A stretch of DNA of 64,000 nucleotides from a bacterium (GCA_036504735.1 DASXUQ010000008.1:1-64000), one strand, 5' to 3'; counted from the first letter of the stretch, positions 15,672-25,609 are shown. Made by a program: numbers and translations. The notes: generated by a model not told the origin, from the letters alone.

Positions 15672-17687
15672 ATGCAAAAGAAGCACCTGCATTTGTTTTT
15701 GCTACTCTTGGCACTGGCCGGGTGCTCCCCTCGGAAGTTCTCTGAGGAGAACCCATATTTCACCAAGAAAAATCATTTTGCTATAGATTTAGATGACGAG
15801 GCGCAGGGAACGCTGCTTTACGGGGGCGTAGACCTGCGGACTCGTGGCCTCTCCACGCCCTCTTTTCGCGCCCAGTGCGCCCCGTACATTGATGGGTATT
15901 GGGAGGTGCAGTGGTCGAATGGACGCGGCGAGCCTCTGGATTTATCGCACCGCACCACCTCCCGGTCGCTGCTGGCCCTCGAATATGCAGATACCACCGT
16001 GGGGTTTTCCGAGCGCGCCTTGCCGCTGCCGGATGGCCGCGGTGTGGCCTTTTATCTCGACAGCAAGGTCAGCGGGCCATTTACGATCTCTCTTGCGATG
16101 GCCTTTGATGACACTCTCTGGTCTCACAAGCCGCGCAAGCTTACCGACAAGCTGCTGGTGATTGAAGGCCCGGATTCCACCGTGTTGCTGGTGGGGTCGG
16201 GCGACGGCATCGTCTCGGCGACCTCTACCTCACCAGATGGCAAAGCTCCCTCGTTTGATTTTCAGTTTTCCAAGACCCGCACCCCGCATCTGACACTGGT
16301 GTTCGGACACCGCCTGACGGAAGTCCGGCCGAGGGCGGAGCGCTATCTGGGTTTGTCGGAAAAGGCTCTCGAAGCTGCCACAACGGAGGAGTTGGGAAAG
16401 CAGGCGGGGTTCTCGCTACACACCTCCGATGAGCGCGCCAATCAGACGGCGGCGTTGCTCTCCACTGCGCTGGCCGGCGCGGATTGCCGTTTGCCGAAAA
16501 CCAGCCATGCCCAGATCGAAGATTACTCGCAGATTGCTCCGGCACTGTTTCTTTCTTCCCGGCAGCGGCCGCAGATGGTCTTTCCGCCGACCTTGAAATT
16601 CTACACCGAGCAACTCCAACGGGATCATTTGCGCTGGGGCAGCGCGGCTTTCCGCAGCGCCCTGAACTGGGGCATGGCGGACGATGACACGCTGCACTGG
16701 TTGAGTCTGGATATTCTCTCCGGGCTGCAGCGGCTGCAAGCCGAATATATGACCTCCGACGTGGCGGTGGTGGCGGATGAATCGCTGCCGGACAGTCTGA
16801 TGCGCCTGGCGGTGGCCCATGTGCGCCTCGCGGGGTTGATGGGCCTCGGCGAAGAGATCTGCTTTGCGCGCGGCGACCATGAGGCGCAAAACAATTTCCG
16901 CCGTGAATCACTCTGGGCCTCCAAACGCGCGCAGGAATATTTTACCAAGTCCGCCAAGGAGTACCGCAACACGGTCAGCCCGCCGCGGATGCAACTCGAA
17001 ACCACGCTGGATACCAATACGGTGGCCGAGCCGGTGGACAGCGAAGAGCCACCGGACCATCCCGGCACTTTTCCCGACACAGCACTGTTTTTGTCGGCGG
17101 GAGCGCGCTACGGATTTACCTGGATGGACCCGCGGCCCGTGCTCTTCTGGAATCCTCGGCTGTCCGTGGGCGGCTTCACCTGGCAAAAGTGGATAGCCTT
17201 CCGGATGCGGGGCGACGTGAAGGTCAGCGAAACTCCGGACTTCGACAGTCTGGCAACCTTGGTGCTGGACGGACCTCTGCCGGGAATGCTGACCAATGAC
17301 CCGGGCTATACCGGTGAGCCGTCGATGATGGTGATGGCGGCGGCCTTTCAGAATCTGGCGGAGATCTATCTGGGTGTCAAACCCGATGCCTTTGGGCACA
17401 AGGTGTGGATCGAGCCGCGTCTGCCGTCGAGTTGGGGCCATACCGCCGCGCGGGTGCCGTTCAGCGGTGGATTTCTGCACTTGGAATACGATTTCGCGCA
17501 CGACTATGCGACGGTCAGCATGAGCGAAATTTCCCGCGAAGAACAGATTTTCTTCGGCTATCCGTTGCCCAGCGGCGGTTTTCTGCGCACGCAGTTTTCG
17601 CTGGTCCCCGGCGAGCACGGCCAACGGATTGCGCTCCGTCAGAAGGATAATAACCGGGTGGAGCTGGTGGTGACGGATATTCCATAA
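15672..17687 (+). CDS. Lipoprotein with glycosidase-like C-terminal region
   Basis: The 671-residue protein begins with a lipoprotein signal (MQKKHLHLFLLLLALAGC, lipid Cys at 18), so it is likely an envelope lipoprotein. A beta-rich N-terminal half (YGGVDLRTRGLSTPSFRAQCAPYIDGYWEVQW...) leads to helical segments (about 240-470) and a beta-sandwich end (GHKVWIEPRLPSSWG ... VPFSGGFLHLEYDF). This arrangement recalls six-hairpin glycosidases and glycogen-debranching-type enzymes, whose C-terminal sandwich carries similar wording. I cannot point to catalytic acids with confidence, so a sugar-related role is tentative. The start is set where the signal begins; no strong Shine-Dalgarno is visible. 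Confidence 0.72.
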   Translation: MQKKHLHLFLLLLALAGCSPRKFSEENPYFTKKNHFAIDLDDEAQGTLLYGGVDLRTRGLSTPSFRAQCAPYIDGYWEVQWSNGRGEPLDLSHRTTSRSLLALEYADTTVGFSERALPLPDGRGVAFYLDSKVSGPFTISLAMAFDDTLWSHKPRKLTDKLLVIEGPDSTVLLVGSGDGIVSATSTSPDGKAPSFDFQFSKTRTPHLTLVFGHRLTEVRPRAERYLGLSEKALEAATTEELGKQAGFSLHTSDERANQTAALLSTALAGADCRLPKTSHAQIEDYSQIAPALFLSSRQRPQMVFPPTLKFYTEQLQRDHLRWGSAAFRSALNWGMADDDTLHWLSLDILSGLQRLQAEYMTSDVAVVADESLPDSLMRLAVAHVRLAGLMGLGEEICFARGDHEAQNNFRRESLWASKRAQEYFTKSAKEYRNTVSPPRMQLETTLDTNTVAEPVDSEEPPDHPGTFPDTALFLSAGARYGFTWMDPRPVLFWNPRLSVGGFTWQKWIAFRMRGDVKVSETPDFDSLATLVLDGPLPGMLTNDPGYTGEPSMMVMAAAFQNLAEIYLGVKPDAFGHKVWIEPRLPSSWGHTAARVPFSGGFLHLEYDFAHDYATVSMSEISREEQIFFGYPLPSGGFLRTQFSLVPGEHGQRIALRQKDNNRVELVVTDIP

Positions 17688-18049
17688 GGCGAATGGCAGA
17701 TGGGCAGAGCATGGCCCTTGGGGCAATCCCCTTTTGAAGACGGGCACGACATGGCCCTTCGGCCACCCCCCTGAATCCCCCCACTGAAGTGGGGAGAACA
17801 CAGAACCCCTATCCCCTACGGCGGATGCCATACCTTGATGTGATCGGTGTAGGGGAGGGTTAAGGTCTTCCGCAACCCTCCCGTCTTGCCTATTGCCGGG
17901 ATCATAACGGGCGGGTTGCGCGTGAGGCATCTACCGTCTGGCAACATTCTTCTGCTTAACCCGCCCCTACGATGTTTTCCGATGTTTTTCTTTATGGCGG
18001 CGGGTGTCTCGCGCATCTTTGCTCATTTAGTGAGATAGCACTTTCCATC
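17688..18049. other. Repeat-rich intergenic region
   Basis: No gene is supported. Two direct copies of a GGGCA(G/C)(A/G)(A/G)CATGGCCCTT word occur at about 17703 and 17744. A dispersed palindromic repeat is at 17777-17816. GGGAGGGTT/AACCCTCCC and GGCGGGTT/AACCCGCC pairs follow at about 17853-17970. The arrangement suggests several overlapping REP-like elements before the ROK gene. Confidence 0.5.
17777..17816. repeat. Dispersed modular repeat
   Basis: It contains CCCCACTGAAGTGGGG and, inverted, the GGGGATAGGGGTTCT module. Both modules recur at 51151-51187 in a different order. Confidence 0.55.
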
Positions 18050-18976
18050 ATGTCAGAACCTTTGATTCTCGGACTCGATCTGGGAGGGACCAACATTAAG
18101 GTGGGTCTGGTCACGCCGGAAGGTGCGCTGGTGGATCATGCCATCGGCACAACGCCGCCGCGGCGGGAGGTAGACGACGTGGTGGCGGTGCTGGCAAGTA
18201 CGGTGCGGCAATTGATGGGGCGGCATCCGGGAGTGCATCCTGCGGGCGCGGGGCTGGCGGCGCCGGGGGTGGTGGACCTTGAGGGCGAGCGCGTGGTGCG
18301 CGCGCCGAATTTTCCCACGTGGAACAATGTACCGCTGCGGCAGGCTCTGGAAGACGCGCTGCGGCTGCCCTGTGTGATGGGCAATGATGTGGATCTGTTC
18401 GGTGTCGGCGAACACCGCTGGGGAGCGGCGGTGGGGCTGCGGCACTTTGTAGCGGTGGCGGTGGGTACGGGGGTGGGCGGCGCAATCTTTACCGATGGCA
18501 AGCTGTATCGCGGCGCACACGGCGGCGCGGCGGAACTGGGGTTTACGATTATTGCGCCGCACGGACCGTCGGTGCTGGGAGTGGAAGGCTGCCTTGAAGG
18601 GTATATCGGGCGACGCGGCTTCGACGACATTGTGCTGCGGCTTTTTCCGACCGGCGAGGTGCCGACGCCACGGCGGATAACCGAAATGGCGGCGGCAGGA
18701 GACGTGCGCGCGCGGCAGGTGCATACGGAAATCGCCGGCTATCTGGCGGAAGCCGCGGCCACGTGGCTGCACATTCTGAATCCCGAAGCGATTATCCTCG
18801 GCGGCGGCACACTGGCGGGGGCAACGTTCCTGATTGAGGAGTTCGAGCAGCGGCTCCGGGAGCGTGCCCTGAAGACTCACACTGCCCATCTGAAAATCCT
18901 GCTCAGCAAGCTGGGCTACTTTGCCGGAGTGCACGGCGCGGCGGCGCTGTGGATCTCAAGGAAGGATGAAGGATGA
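18050..18976 (+). CDS. ROK family protein (sugar kinase-like)
   Basis: This 308-residue ROK protein has the phosphate-binding start GLDLGGTNIKVGLV, the catalytic-Asp motif GNDVDLFGVGEHRWGA (usual NDAN), and AVGTGVGGAIFTDGKLYRGAHGGAAELG. Such proteins phosphorylate glucose or related hexoses in the cytoplasm. The zinc-binding part is degenerate: the usual GH is AELGF, and the CxCGxxGC motif is reduced to VLGVEGC, keeping only the last Cys. There is no DNA-binding domain, so a kinase is likelier than a repressor. The last residues (RKDEG) and the stop codon are encoded by a heptamer repeat. The start at 18050 matches the family N terminus. Confidence 0.85.
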   Translation: MSEPLILGLDLGGTNIKVGLVTPEGALVDHAIGTTPPRREVDDVVAVLASTVRQLMGRHPGVHPAGAGLAAPGVVDLEGERVVRAPNFPTWNNVPLRQALEDALRLPCVMGNDVDLFGVGEHRWGAAVGLRHFVAVAVGTGVGGAIFTDGKLYRGAHGGAAELGFTIIAPHGPSVLGVEGCLEGYIGRRGFDDIVLRLFPTGEVPTPRRITEMAAAGDVRARQVHTEIAGYLAEAAATWLHILNPEAIILGGGTLAGATFLIEEFEQRLRERALKTHTAHLKILLSKLGYFAGVHGAAALWISRKDEG

Positions 18977-18983
18977 AGGATGA
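18963..18983 (+). repeat. Heptamer repeat (AGGATGA) x3
   Basis: Three exact AGGATGA units overlap the 3' end of the ROK gene and supply its last codons and TGA stop. Confidence 0.85.
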
Positions 18984-19061
18984 AGGCCTCTCGTTGACTG
19001 GATTGATTTTCTGATTTTGGTTTTTTGGCTTTTGGAAACCTGCGGCGGAGGTGGTATGTTG

Positions 19062-20372
19062 ATGCGGTACACGTTGTTTGCGGCATTGCTCCTTGCGGCC
19101 TCCGGCGCGCTGGCGCAGCCGGCGAATGTCTCCTTCAATTATCCGTGGACGGACCAGAATCCGCCGCTACAGTGCTCATGCAACCGGGGAACTCCTTACG
19201 CGGACGGCGTCGGCGTCTATCTCGTTTGTGACAACAATACGAACGGCCCCGATTCGGCGGATGTGATCCTGGGCAACTGGGTGATCAACAGCACGGCGAA
19301 CGGCTTTCCTGCGGGATATTTCACCGCGGAAACGCCGCTGGGAGTGGATTCTGTTTTTGTCCCGCGTCCCTGCTATGTCCGGATCAATGATGGCGGCTGT
19401 TGCTGGCTGACCCGAATGTACAGCCTCGCGCCCGGCACGCAGCAGACGGATATCCTGTCGACGGACTGGACCTGTCAGGATCAGGCCTGCTGGCAGGCTC
19501 AGGAGCTTTCCGCGCCGACGAATTTCCGCGCTTCGGATGACAGTTTATGCGCGCACGTGGCCTTCACGTGGGAACATGACGGCGTGGGGAACAGCGGATT
19601 TCAGATTTGCCGCGCAACGGACAGCATGCTGGTCACGCGGATTGCCGGCAATGTGCGGTCTTATGTGATGCAGGTTGGATCGCCCGAGCCGCAGGACTAT
19701 TTTGTGCGCGCAACGGGCGGCGGACAATCAGGACCATCCAATGCGGACGCGGGCAGCCCGCATCTGGTGCATTTTGCCGATGACTCCACGGGAGACATTC
19801 GCGGTACGCAGTTTGGCGGCGCGGCTTTCACGCTGGCCATGGCCGAGGGGGCTATTCAAGAGGACCAGTGCGCGACCACGGACAGTCTGATTCTGCTGGC
19901 AAATAATGGACGGGAAGCGGTGCTGGCTGTGGGGCATGATGTCTCGGAAATCAGCGGCCACTTCCCCAATCTTGCTTTAACGGACTGCCGTGTGCTGTCG
20001 GTCTTCTATTATGAAGCCAACGGACGCGGTTTTGTGAGCACGGACACCACGACGTCCACCTTTGTTCTGGTGCCCAACGGCGCGCAACCGCAGACGACGC
20101 CCCTGCCTTTGCGGACGGAACTTTCGCAGGTGTATCCCAATCCCTTCAATCCGGCGGCGACGATTACGTTTTCCGTGGCACGGGAAGGGATGGTGAAACT
20201 GGTGGTCTTCGATGTGCTGGGCCGGCAGGTGCGAACCCTGGCCGACGGACGGTTCGATGCCGGAGAACATAAGGTGCCGCTGGATGGCGCCGGGCTGTCT
20301 TCGGGAATCTACTTTGTGCGCATGGAAACCGGCGCGCGGGTGCACACGGCAAAGGTGATGCTTTTGAAATAG
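19062..20372 (+). CDS. Secreted FnIII-like protein with T9SS sorting domain
   Basis: The 436-residue protein has a signal peptide (MRYTLFAALLLAASGALAQ). Its N-terminal domain of about 130 residues (CDNNTNGPDSADV...FVINS...PCYVRINDGGCCWLTRMYSL...GTQQTD...DWTC) is also found in the genes at 60076 and 61693. A fibronectin-like domain (PTNFRASDDSLCAHVAFTW ... YFVRATGGGQSG), a further beta domain and the sorting tail (LSQVYPNPFNPAATI ... AKVMLLK) follow. GGAGGT lies nine bases upstream of this ATG; the ATG six bases earlier is too close to it. It is probably a surface or released protein. The role is unknown. Confidence 0.85.
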   Translation: MRYTLFAALLLAASGALAQPANVSFNYPWTDQNPPLQCSCNRGTPYADGVGVYLVCDNNTNGPDSADVILGNWVINSTANGFPAGYFTAETPLGVDSVFVPRPCYVRINDGGCCWLTRMYSLAPGTQQTDILSTDWTCQDQACWQAQELSAPTNFRASDDSLCAHVAFTWEHDGVGNSGFQICRATDSMLVTRIAGNVRSYVMQVGSPEPQDYFVRATGGGQSGPSNADAGSPHLVHFADDSTGDIRGTQFGGAAFTLAMAEGAIQEDQCATTDSLILLANNGREAVLAVGHDVSEISGHFPNLALTDCRVLSVFYYEANGRGFVSTDTTTSTFVLVPNGAQPQTTPLPLRTELSQVYPNPFNPAATITFSVAREGMVKLVVFDVLGRQVRTLADGRFDAGEHKVPLDGAGLSSGIYFVRMETGARVHTAKVMLLK

Positions 20373-20436
20373 GGATGAGGGCGGAGGGCGGAGGGCGGAG
20401 GGATGAAGGATGAAGGATGAAGGATGAAGGATGAAG
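20373..20436 (+). repeat. Heptamer repeat array, nine units
   Basis: The units read GGGATGA, GGGCGGA x3, GGGATGA and AGGATGA x4. The array starts directly after the stop codon of the preceding gene. Confidence 0.9.
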
Positions 20437-20561
20437 AGAAGAAGGCTCCTCATCCGGCTTGATCTTTACATTTTTGTTTTTTGATTTGTTTCCACTTTGG
20501 CGGACTGTACTGCTGCCGACAGCAACTTAACCCTTAACTGAACCAAACTACAAGGTACTCT

Positions 20562-22679
20562 GTGTCCAAGATCTTCTTCTCGCTGGGAATTCATAATCAC
20601 CAGCCGGTTGGTAACTTCGATCCGGTCTTTGAGCAGGCTTTCCGGCAGAGCTATAAGCCGTTTATCGAGACGGTCCTCGAACATCCGCATATCAAATTTT
20701 CCCTGCATGTCTCCGGCTGCCTCTGGGAGTGGCTGGAAAAACATCAATCCGGATATTTCGATTTAGTGGGCAAGTTGCTTGCGCGCGACCAGGTAGAACT
20801 GCTGGGCGGCGCGTTTTATGAGCCGATTCTCTCCGTACTGCCGCGCGAGGACGCTCTCGAGCAGATTGCGCGCATGCGTCAGTATATCAAGAAGCGTTTC
20901 GGAATCGCCGTGCGCGGTGCATGGCTGGCCGAGCGCGTGTGGGAGCCGAGCCTCGCCGGGCTGCTGGCCAAAGCCGGCGTGGAATATCTGCCGATTGACG
21001 ACGAGCACTTCTTGTCGGCGGGCCACCGCCTGAAGGATCTGTCAGGCTATTACCTGACCGAAGCCGGGCAGGGACCCGTGGCGATGTTCCCCATCCACAA
21101 GCGGCTGCGCTACACGATCCCCTTTGAAGAGCCTCAGGCTTCGCTCGACTATATGCGGCAGTATGCGACCGGCAAAGAACAGCCGCTGTTTGTAATGGCC
21201 GATGACGGCGAGAAGTTCGGCCTCTGGCCCCATACCTACGAATGGGTCTACGAAAAACGCTGGCTGCACCGCTTCTTCGAAATGCTGGAGCAGAATGCGG
21301 ACGAAGTGGAACTGCTGACCCTCGGGCAGGCGCGCGACAAGATTGCCCCCTTGGGCCGCACCTATCTGCCCACGGGCTCCTATTTCGAAATGAGCGAATG
21401 GGCGCTGCCGCCGCAAACCAGCCGCCGCTTTGCCGAGTATGTCGACGAGTTCAAGGTCCGTCCCGACTGGGAGGATCTGCGGCCCTTTATGAAAGGCGGC
21501 TTCTGGCGCGGATTTCTCTCCCGCTACGAAGAGGTCAACATCCTCCACAAGAAGATGCTGCGCACCAGCCGCAAGTACCACGATCTCTCGCCGCGCAAGC
21601 GCCGCACCGATCTGTACACCCCGCTGCTGCGCGGGCAGTGCAACTGTCCCTACTGGCACGGCGTCTTCGGCGGCCTGTACCTGCCGCACCTGCGCCACGC
21701 GGTGTGGAAGCAGCTTCTGGCCGCCGAATACGGCATGGACAATGTGTCCCATCGCGGCCGCAAGTGGGTAGACATCGAGAAGACGGATTTCGACGCCGAC
21801 GGCGCGACGGAACTGCTGATGGAAAATTCCTACATGAACGCGTACGTCGCCCCCAAGCGCGGCGGAATGCTCTTCGAGTGGGATTACCGTCCGCGCGGCT
21901 ACAATCTGCTGAATACGCTGACGCGCCATGAAGAGGCCTACCACGCCAAACTGGTGCGCGGCGCGGCGGAACCGGCGGCCAATGCCTCCGGCGAACATGC
22001 CTCGATCCATGATCTGGTGCTCTCCAAGGAGCCCGGTCTCGAAAAAGTCCTGCACTATGACAACTGGCCGCGCACGGCGCTGCTGGATCATTTCCCCGGC
22101 TGGAACTCCAGCGTCGCGGAATTCCGCGACGGCACTATGGCGGACTACGGCAATTTCCTGCGCGAACCGTATGAACTGACCGAACTGTTCACCGACGGCC
22201 TCACGCTGCGGCGGCGGGGCAATGTCGGCGGCACGGCCATCGAGCTGGCCAAGACGCTGCGGATTGTTCCGGGACGGCCCGTGCTGCGGGTGCACTATCG
22301 CATCCGCAACCTTGCGACCTTCGATCTGCACAGCCCCTTCGGTGTGGAGTGGAATCTTGCGCTGCAAGGGCCTCATTCCTCCAAGCATAGCTTCAGTCTG
22401 CCGGAATTGGGCGTCATCGGACGGTTCCTTGATGAGACGGCGGAGTACCCCGCCGCGCGTGATATTCTGCTGGCCGATGAGCACGAAGGTGTCACCGCAC
22501 GCTTCGAATTCGATCAGCCGGTGCGGCTGTGGCGCGCGCCGATCGAGAGCATCTCGCTGTCCGAGGGCGGCTTCGAGCGGATCTTCCAGTCCGTCGCGCT
22601 GCTCTTCTTATGGGATCTGCACCTTGTGCCCAACGAAACCTCCGATAAGGTGTTCACAGTGACACTCGCCGACGCATGA
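20562..22679 (+). CDS. GH57 4-alpha-glucanotransferase / alpha-amylase
   Basis: The 705-residue protein is a glycoside hydrolase family 57 enzyme with the DUF1925 and DUF1926 C-terminal domains of the Thermococcus 4-alpha-glucanotransferase type. It moves alpha-1,4-glucan chains between acceptors and likely acts in glycogen or maltodextrin metabolism. Motif 1 is HNHQPVG (residues 11-17). The nucleophile region LAERVWEPSL gives Glu124 and MADDGEKFGLWP gives Asp214/215, matching the known Glu123 and Asp214 positions. GSYFEMSEWALP and the C-terminal beta domain (GVEWNLALQGP) are also present. It has no signal peptide and is cytoplasmic. The start is GTG, preceded by AAGG. Confidence 0.93.
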   Translation: MSKIFFSLGIHNHQPVGNFDPVFEQAFRQSYKPFIETVLEHPHIKFSLHVSGCLWEWLEKHQSGYFDLVGKLLARDQVELLGGAFYEPILSVLPREDALEQIARMRQYIKKRFGIAVRGAWLAERVWEPSLAGLLAKAGVEYLPIDDEHFLSAGHRLKDLSGYYLTEAGQGPVAMFPIHKRLRYTIPFEEPQASLDYMRQYATGKEQPLFVMADDGEKFGLWPHTYEWVYEKRWLHRFFEMLEQNADEVELLTLGQARDKIAPLGRTYLPTGSYFEMSEWALPPQTSRRFAEYVDEFKVRPDWEDLRPFMKGGFWRGFLSRYEEVNILHKKMLRTSRKYHDLSPRKRRTDLYTPLLRGQCNCPYWHGVFGGLYLPHLRHAVWKQLLAAEYGMDNVSHRGRKWVDIEKTDFDADGATELLMENSYMNAYVAPKRGGMLFEWDYRPRGYNLLNTLTRHEEAYHAKLVRGAAEPAANASGEHASIHDLVLSKEPGLEKVLHYDNWPRTALLDHFPGWNSSVAEFRDGTMADYGNFLREPYELTELFTDGLTLRRRGNVGGTAIELAKTLRIVPGRPVLRVHYRIRNLATFDLHSPFGVEWNLALQGPHSSKHSFSLPELGVIGRFLDETAEYPAARDILLADEHEGVTARFEFDQPVRLWRAPIESISLSEGGFERIFQSVALLFLWDLHLVPNETSDKVFTVTLADA

Positions 22680-22683
22680 AGAA

Positions 22684-22718
22684 AGGATGAAGGCGGAAGG
22701 ATGAGGGATGAAGGCGGA
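22684..22718 (+). repeat. Heptamer repeat array, five units
   Basis: AGGATGA, AGGCGGA, AGGATGA, GGGATGA, AGGCGGA. It begins four bases after the stop of the GH57 gene. Confidence 0.85.
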
Positions 22719-22759
22719 TCCGAGATCCTTCACGCATTCAGAATGATAAGCGAGAGTGG

Positions 22760-25609
22760 GTGCACAGGAAGCAGGATGATCAGCAACTGGGAAACGGGTG
22801 GACCCACGATGGCCCTAACTTGAAATTCGTGCGCTTTTCATACATCATACTGGCAGTTCTTCTTGCGGCCTCCGCCTTCGGGCAGGAGGCTCGCGTGGCT
22901 CCGGTGGATACTATGCGGCGAGTCGTGCTGGATTCCCTGCGGACGGACTCTGTACGAGCCGATACCACACGCCCCCGGCGAGAAGAGGGCGTGGATACGC
23001 TGGTGAACTATTCAGCCAACGAGATTGATTTCGCCGTGGGCCGGCGGCTCACGACGCTGCGTGGCAACGCCGTGGTCACCTACAAGGACATGAAGCTCGA
23101 AGCGGGCCGGATCGACGTCGATTGGGACAAGCAGGTGCTCACCGCGGTGGGCGTTTCCGATACGACGTGGACCGACAGCAGCGAGACCGAAATCGACACC
23201 ATCAAGATGGTGGGCCGCCCGCACTTTGCGCAGGCCGCCGAAGAATTCTTCGGTGACGAGATTGCCTACAACATGAAGACCAAGGTTGGCCGGGTGCGGG
23301 GCGGAACCACCGAATATGAGCAAGGCTACTATTCGGGCAAACAATTCAACCGGCTGCCGGACAATGTGATCACCGTCAACAAGGGTGATTTCACCACCTG
23401 CAACGCCGATCCGCCGCACTACCACTTCTGGGCCAAGGAACTGAAAGTGATGGTGGGCAAACGCGTAATCGCGCGGCCCGTGGTGCTCTATTTCGGCGAT
23501 GTGCCGATCATGGCGGTGCCGTTCGGCATTTTCCCGCAGCAGCATGGCCGGTCCTCGGGCATTCTGGTGCCGACCTTCGGCGAATCCTCCTCGGAAGGAC
23601 GGTTTCTGAAGAACATCGGCTACTACTGGGCGATGTCCGATTATATGGACGCGCAGGGCAGCGTGGACTACTATGAGATCGAAGGCCTGCTGGGACGCGG
23701 CTCCTACCGCTACGCCAAACGCTATTCACTGGATGGGGAAATCGACGGCGATTTCAACACCGCGCAGCAGCCCGGATCGGTCCGCCGCCGCGACTATTCC
23801 ATCCGCGCACGCCATAATCAGATTCTCAATCAGTATACCCGCCTGACGATTGCCGGCAGCTATGCCTCCAGCCGCGCCTATCAGCGGGCCATTGGCAATC
23901 AGCAGGATTTTCTGAATCAGCGTCTCGAATCCAATGCCACTCTGAGCCGCTCCTGGGAATACTGGCCGTGGTCCCTCAGCGCCAATGCCGGGTACACCCA
24001 GTTTCTGAATCTGGGCACGTGGAGTGCGGTGCTGCCGGGCATCAGCTTTACCCACCGCAACGGCCTGATTTTTCCGGCACCCAAAGCTCCGCGCAACATC
24101 CGCGGCGCCGTAGCGCCAAAGGAACTCAATCCCCCGTGGTACCGCGCGTTTTCCTGGAATTATGGTGTCACGCTGCGCGACGAACTTTCCATGCCGCATC
24201 TGCGCCGGCAAACCGGCATCCAGCCGGGACTGGTGGGGCTGAATGGTCTGCAGGGAGCGGATTCGGCGCTGTTCGGCACGGACACGACGCAGGTCTTTCA
24301 GCACGACGGCGCGGTACACTCCGGAAGCATTGCGGCCCAGGCGAAGATTCTGCGCTATCTGAATCTGACGCCGCGCCTCAGTTTGCGCGCTCTGACCACC
24401 CGCCGGGCGGTGCGTTACATTCCACAGGGCAAAATCTTTGTGCGTGACGATGAGTACGGGCTCTTCCAGCGCAGCAGTTTCGATCTGGGAACGTCGGCCA
24501 CGACCAAGCTCTACGGTATGTTGCAGCGGCCCTTCGGACTGGCCGCCAGCTTCCGCCACGTGCTCACCCCGACGGTGGGTTTCACCTGGCATCCTGATTT
24601 CGCAGACCGCCAGTGGGGCTATTTCAAGACGGTCTCGCTGCCCGATGGCCGCAAGCTGCGTTACGACCGCTTCCCGGCCTCGGAGAATATTTCGGGCGCG
24701 GGCGGTTCTCCGGCGGGACTTTCCGAGCGAATGAACTTCGGGCTGGACAACCTGTTCCAGATGAAAATGGGTGACTCCACCATGGGCGGCAAGGAAACCA
24801 AGTTCGATCTCTTGAGCTGGAGCCTGGGCACGGGAGTGGATTTCAAACGGGACACTTTGAAATGGGATAATCTGGGAATGACCTTCCGCACGACGATTCC
24901 CGGCAAAGTGGCCGGACCGTTGCAGGCGGTGTCGATGGATCTTTCCACGCAGCATTCCCTGTATCAGATGGTCGGGTCCACGCCCGTCAACCGCTTCTTC
25001 TGGGACCGCCCCGGAGCCAAATGGTATGCGCCGCTGAATCTGACCAGCGCCAACATCAACCTTGCGGCGACGATCCGCGCGGACGATCTGGGAGGGCTGT
25101 TCAGCTTCGGCAAGAGCGCCAAAAAGGATACGGCGGCTGTTCCCGATTCCCTGGTGATTCCCTTCGGCAACGCGAACACTACGGACTTTTCGCAATCGGC
25201 ATTTCCACCTCCGCCTCCGCCGCCCGGTGGCAAAGAGCAGGAGTCGGATAAGGAGAAGGCTCCGAAGGGACCTGCCGAGTTGTATCAGATGCCGCTGACG
25301 CTGACCCTCAACGTGCATGAGAGCCATGATTACGTGTTCCGTTCGCGGACGTCCGGCTTCGGCGCGCGGGCCAGCTACAGCCTGACGCCCCTGTGGGACA
25401 TGAGCATGGACTACAGCTATGACCTGCAGCACAAGCAGGTAAACAACGTCGGGATCTTCGTCACCCGTGATCTGCACTGCTGGGAGATGGCCTTCCAGTG
25501 GTACCCGCTGGGATATCGTCCCGGCTATTTCTTCCGTCTCGGGTTGAAATCGCCCATGCTGCGCGACGTGAAGATCGAACGCAACCGCATTTCCGGCGGT
25601 TTGCGCTAA
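22760..25609 (+). CDS. lptD: LPS-assembly outer membrane protein LptD-like
   Basis: The protein of up to 949 residues is an LptD/OstA homologue, the outer membrane barrel that inserts lipopolysaccharide. The N-terminal OstA/LptA-like domain reads YSANEIDFAVGRRLTTLRGNAVVTYKDMKLEAGRIDVDWD. It leads into GVPRVRGG-type strands (MKTKVGRVRGGTTEYEQGYYSG) and the LptD hallmark KRVIARPVVLYFGDVPIMAVPFGIFPQQHGRSSGILVPTFG. The remainder is a long barrel of amphipathic strands with a Pro-rich loop (about 815-840). The start is uncertain: GTG 22760 is given, but a signal peptide starts near TTG 22820 (LKFVRFSYIILAVLLAASAFGQ) and no clear Shine-Dalgarno decides. It sets this organism as diderm. Confidence 0.88.
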   Translation: MHRKQDDQQLGNGWTHDGPNLKFVRFSYIILAVLLAASAFGQEARVAPVDTMRRVVLDSLRTDSVRADTTRPRREEGVDTLVNYSANEIDFAVGRRLTTLRGNAVVTYKDMKLEAGRIDVDWDKQVLTAVGVSDTTWTDSSETEIDTIKMVGRPHFAQAAEEFFGDEIAYNMKTKVGRVRGGTTEYEQGYYSGKQFNRLPDNVITVNKGDFTTCNADPPHYHFWAKELKVMVGKRVIARPVVLYFGDVPIMAVPFGIFPQQHGRSSGILVPTFGESSSEGRFLKNIGYYWAMSDYMDAQGSVDYYEIEGLLGRGSYRYAKRYSLDGEIDGDFNTAQQPGSVRRRDYSIRARHNQILNQYTRLTIAGSYASSRAYQRAIGNQQDFLNQRLESNATLSRSWEYWPWSLSANAGYTQFLNLGTWSAVLPGISFTHRNGLIFPAPKAPRNIRGAVAPKELNPPWYRAFSWNYGVTLRDELSMPHLRRQTGIQPGLVGLNGLQGADSALFGTDTTQVFQHDGAVHSGSIAAQAKILRYLNLTPRLSLRALTTRRAVRYIPQGKIFVRDDEYGLFQRSSFDLGTSATTKLYGMLQRPFGLAASFRHVLTPTVGFTWHPDFADRQWGYFKTVSLPDGRKLRYDRFPASENISGAGGSPAGLSERMNFGLDNLFQMKMGDSTMGGKETKFDLLSWSLGTGVDFKRDTLKWDNLGMTFRTTIPGKVAGPLQAVSMDLSTQHSLYQMVGSTPVNRFFWDRPGAKWYAPLNLTSANINLAATIRADDLGGLFSFGKSAKKDTAAVPDSLVIPFGNANTTDFSQSAFPPPPPPPGGKEQESDKEKAPKGPAELYQMPLTLTLNVHESHDYVFRSRTSGFGARASYSLTPLWDMSMDYSYDLQHKQVNNVGIFVTRDLHCWEMAFQWYPLGYRPGYFFRLGLKSPMLRDVKIERNRISGGLR

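Noticed and set aside
17972-18049. N-terminal extension of the ROK protein
   Set aside because: The family motif GLDLGGTNIK begins near the ATG at 18050; the upstream 26 codons lie in repeat-rich sequence.
20373-20436. CRISPR array
   Set aside because: The units are 7 bp with no spacers; it is a simple tandem repeat.
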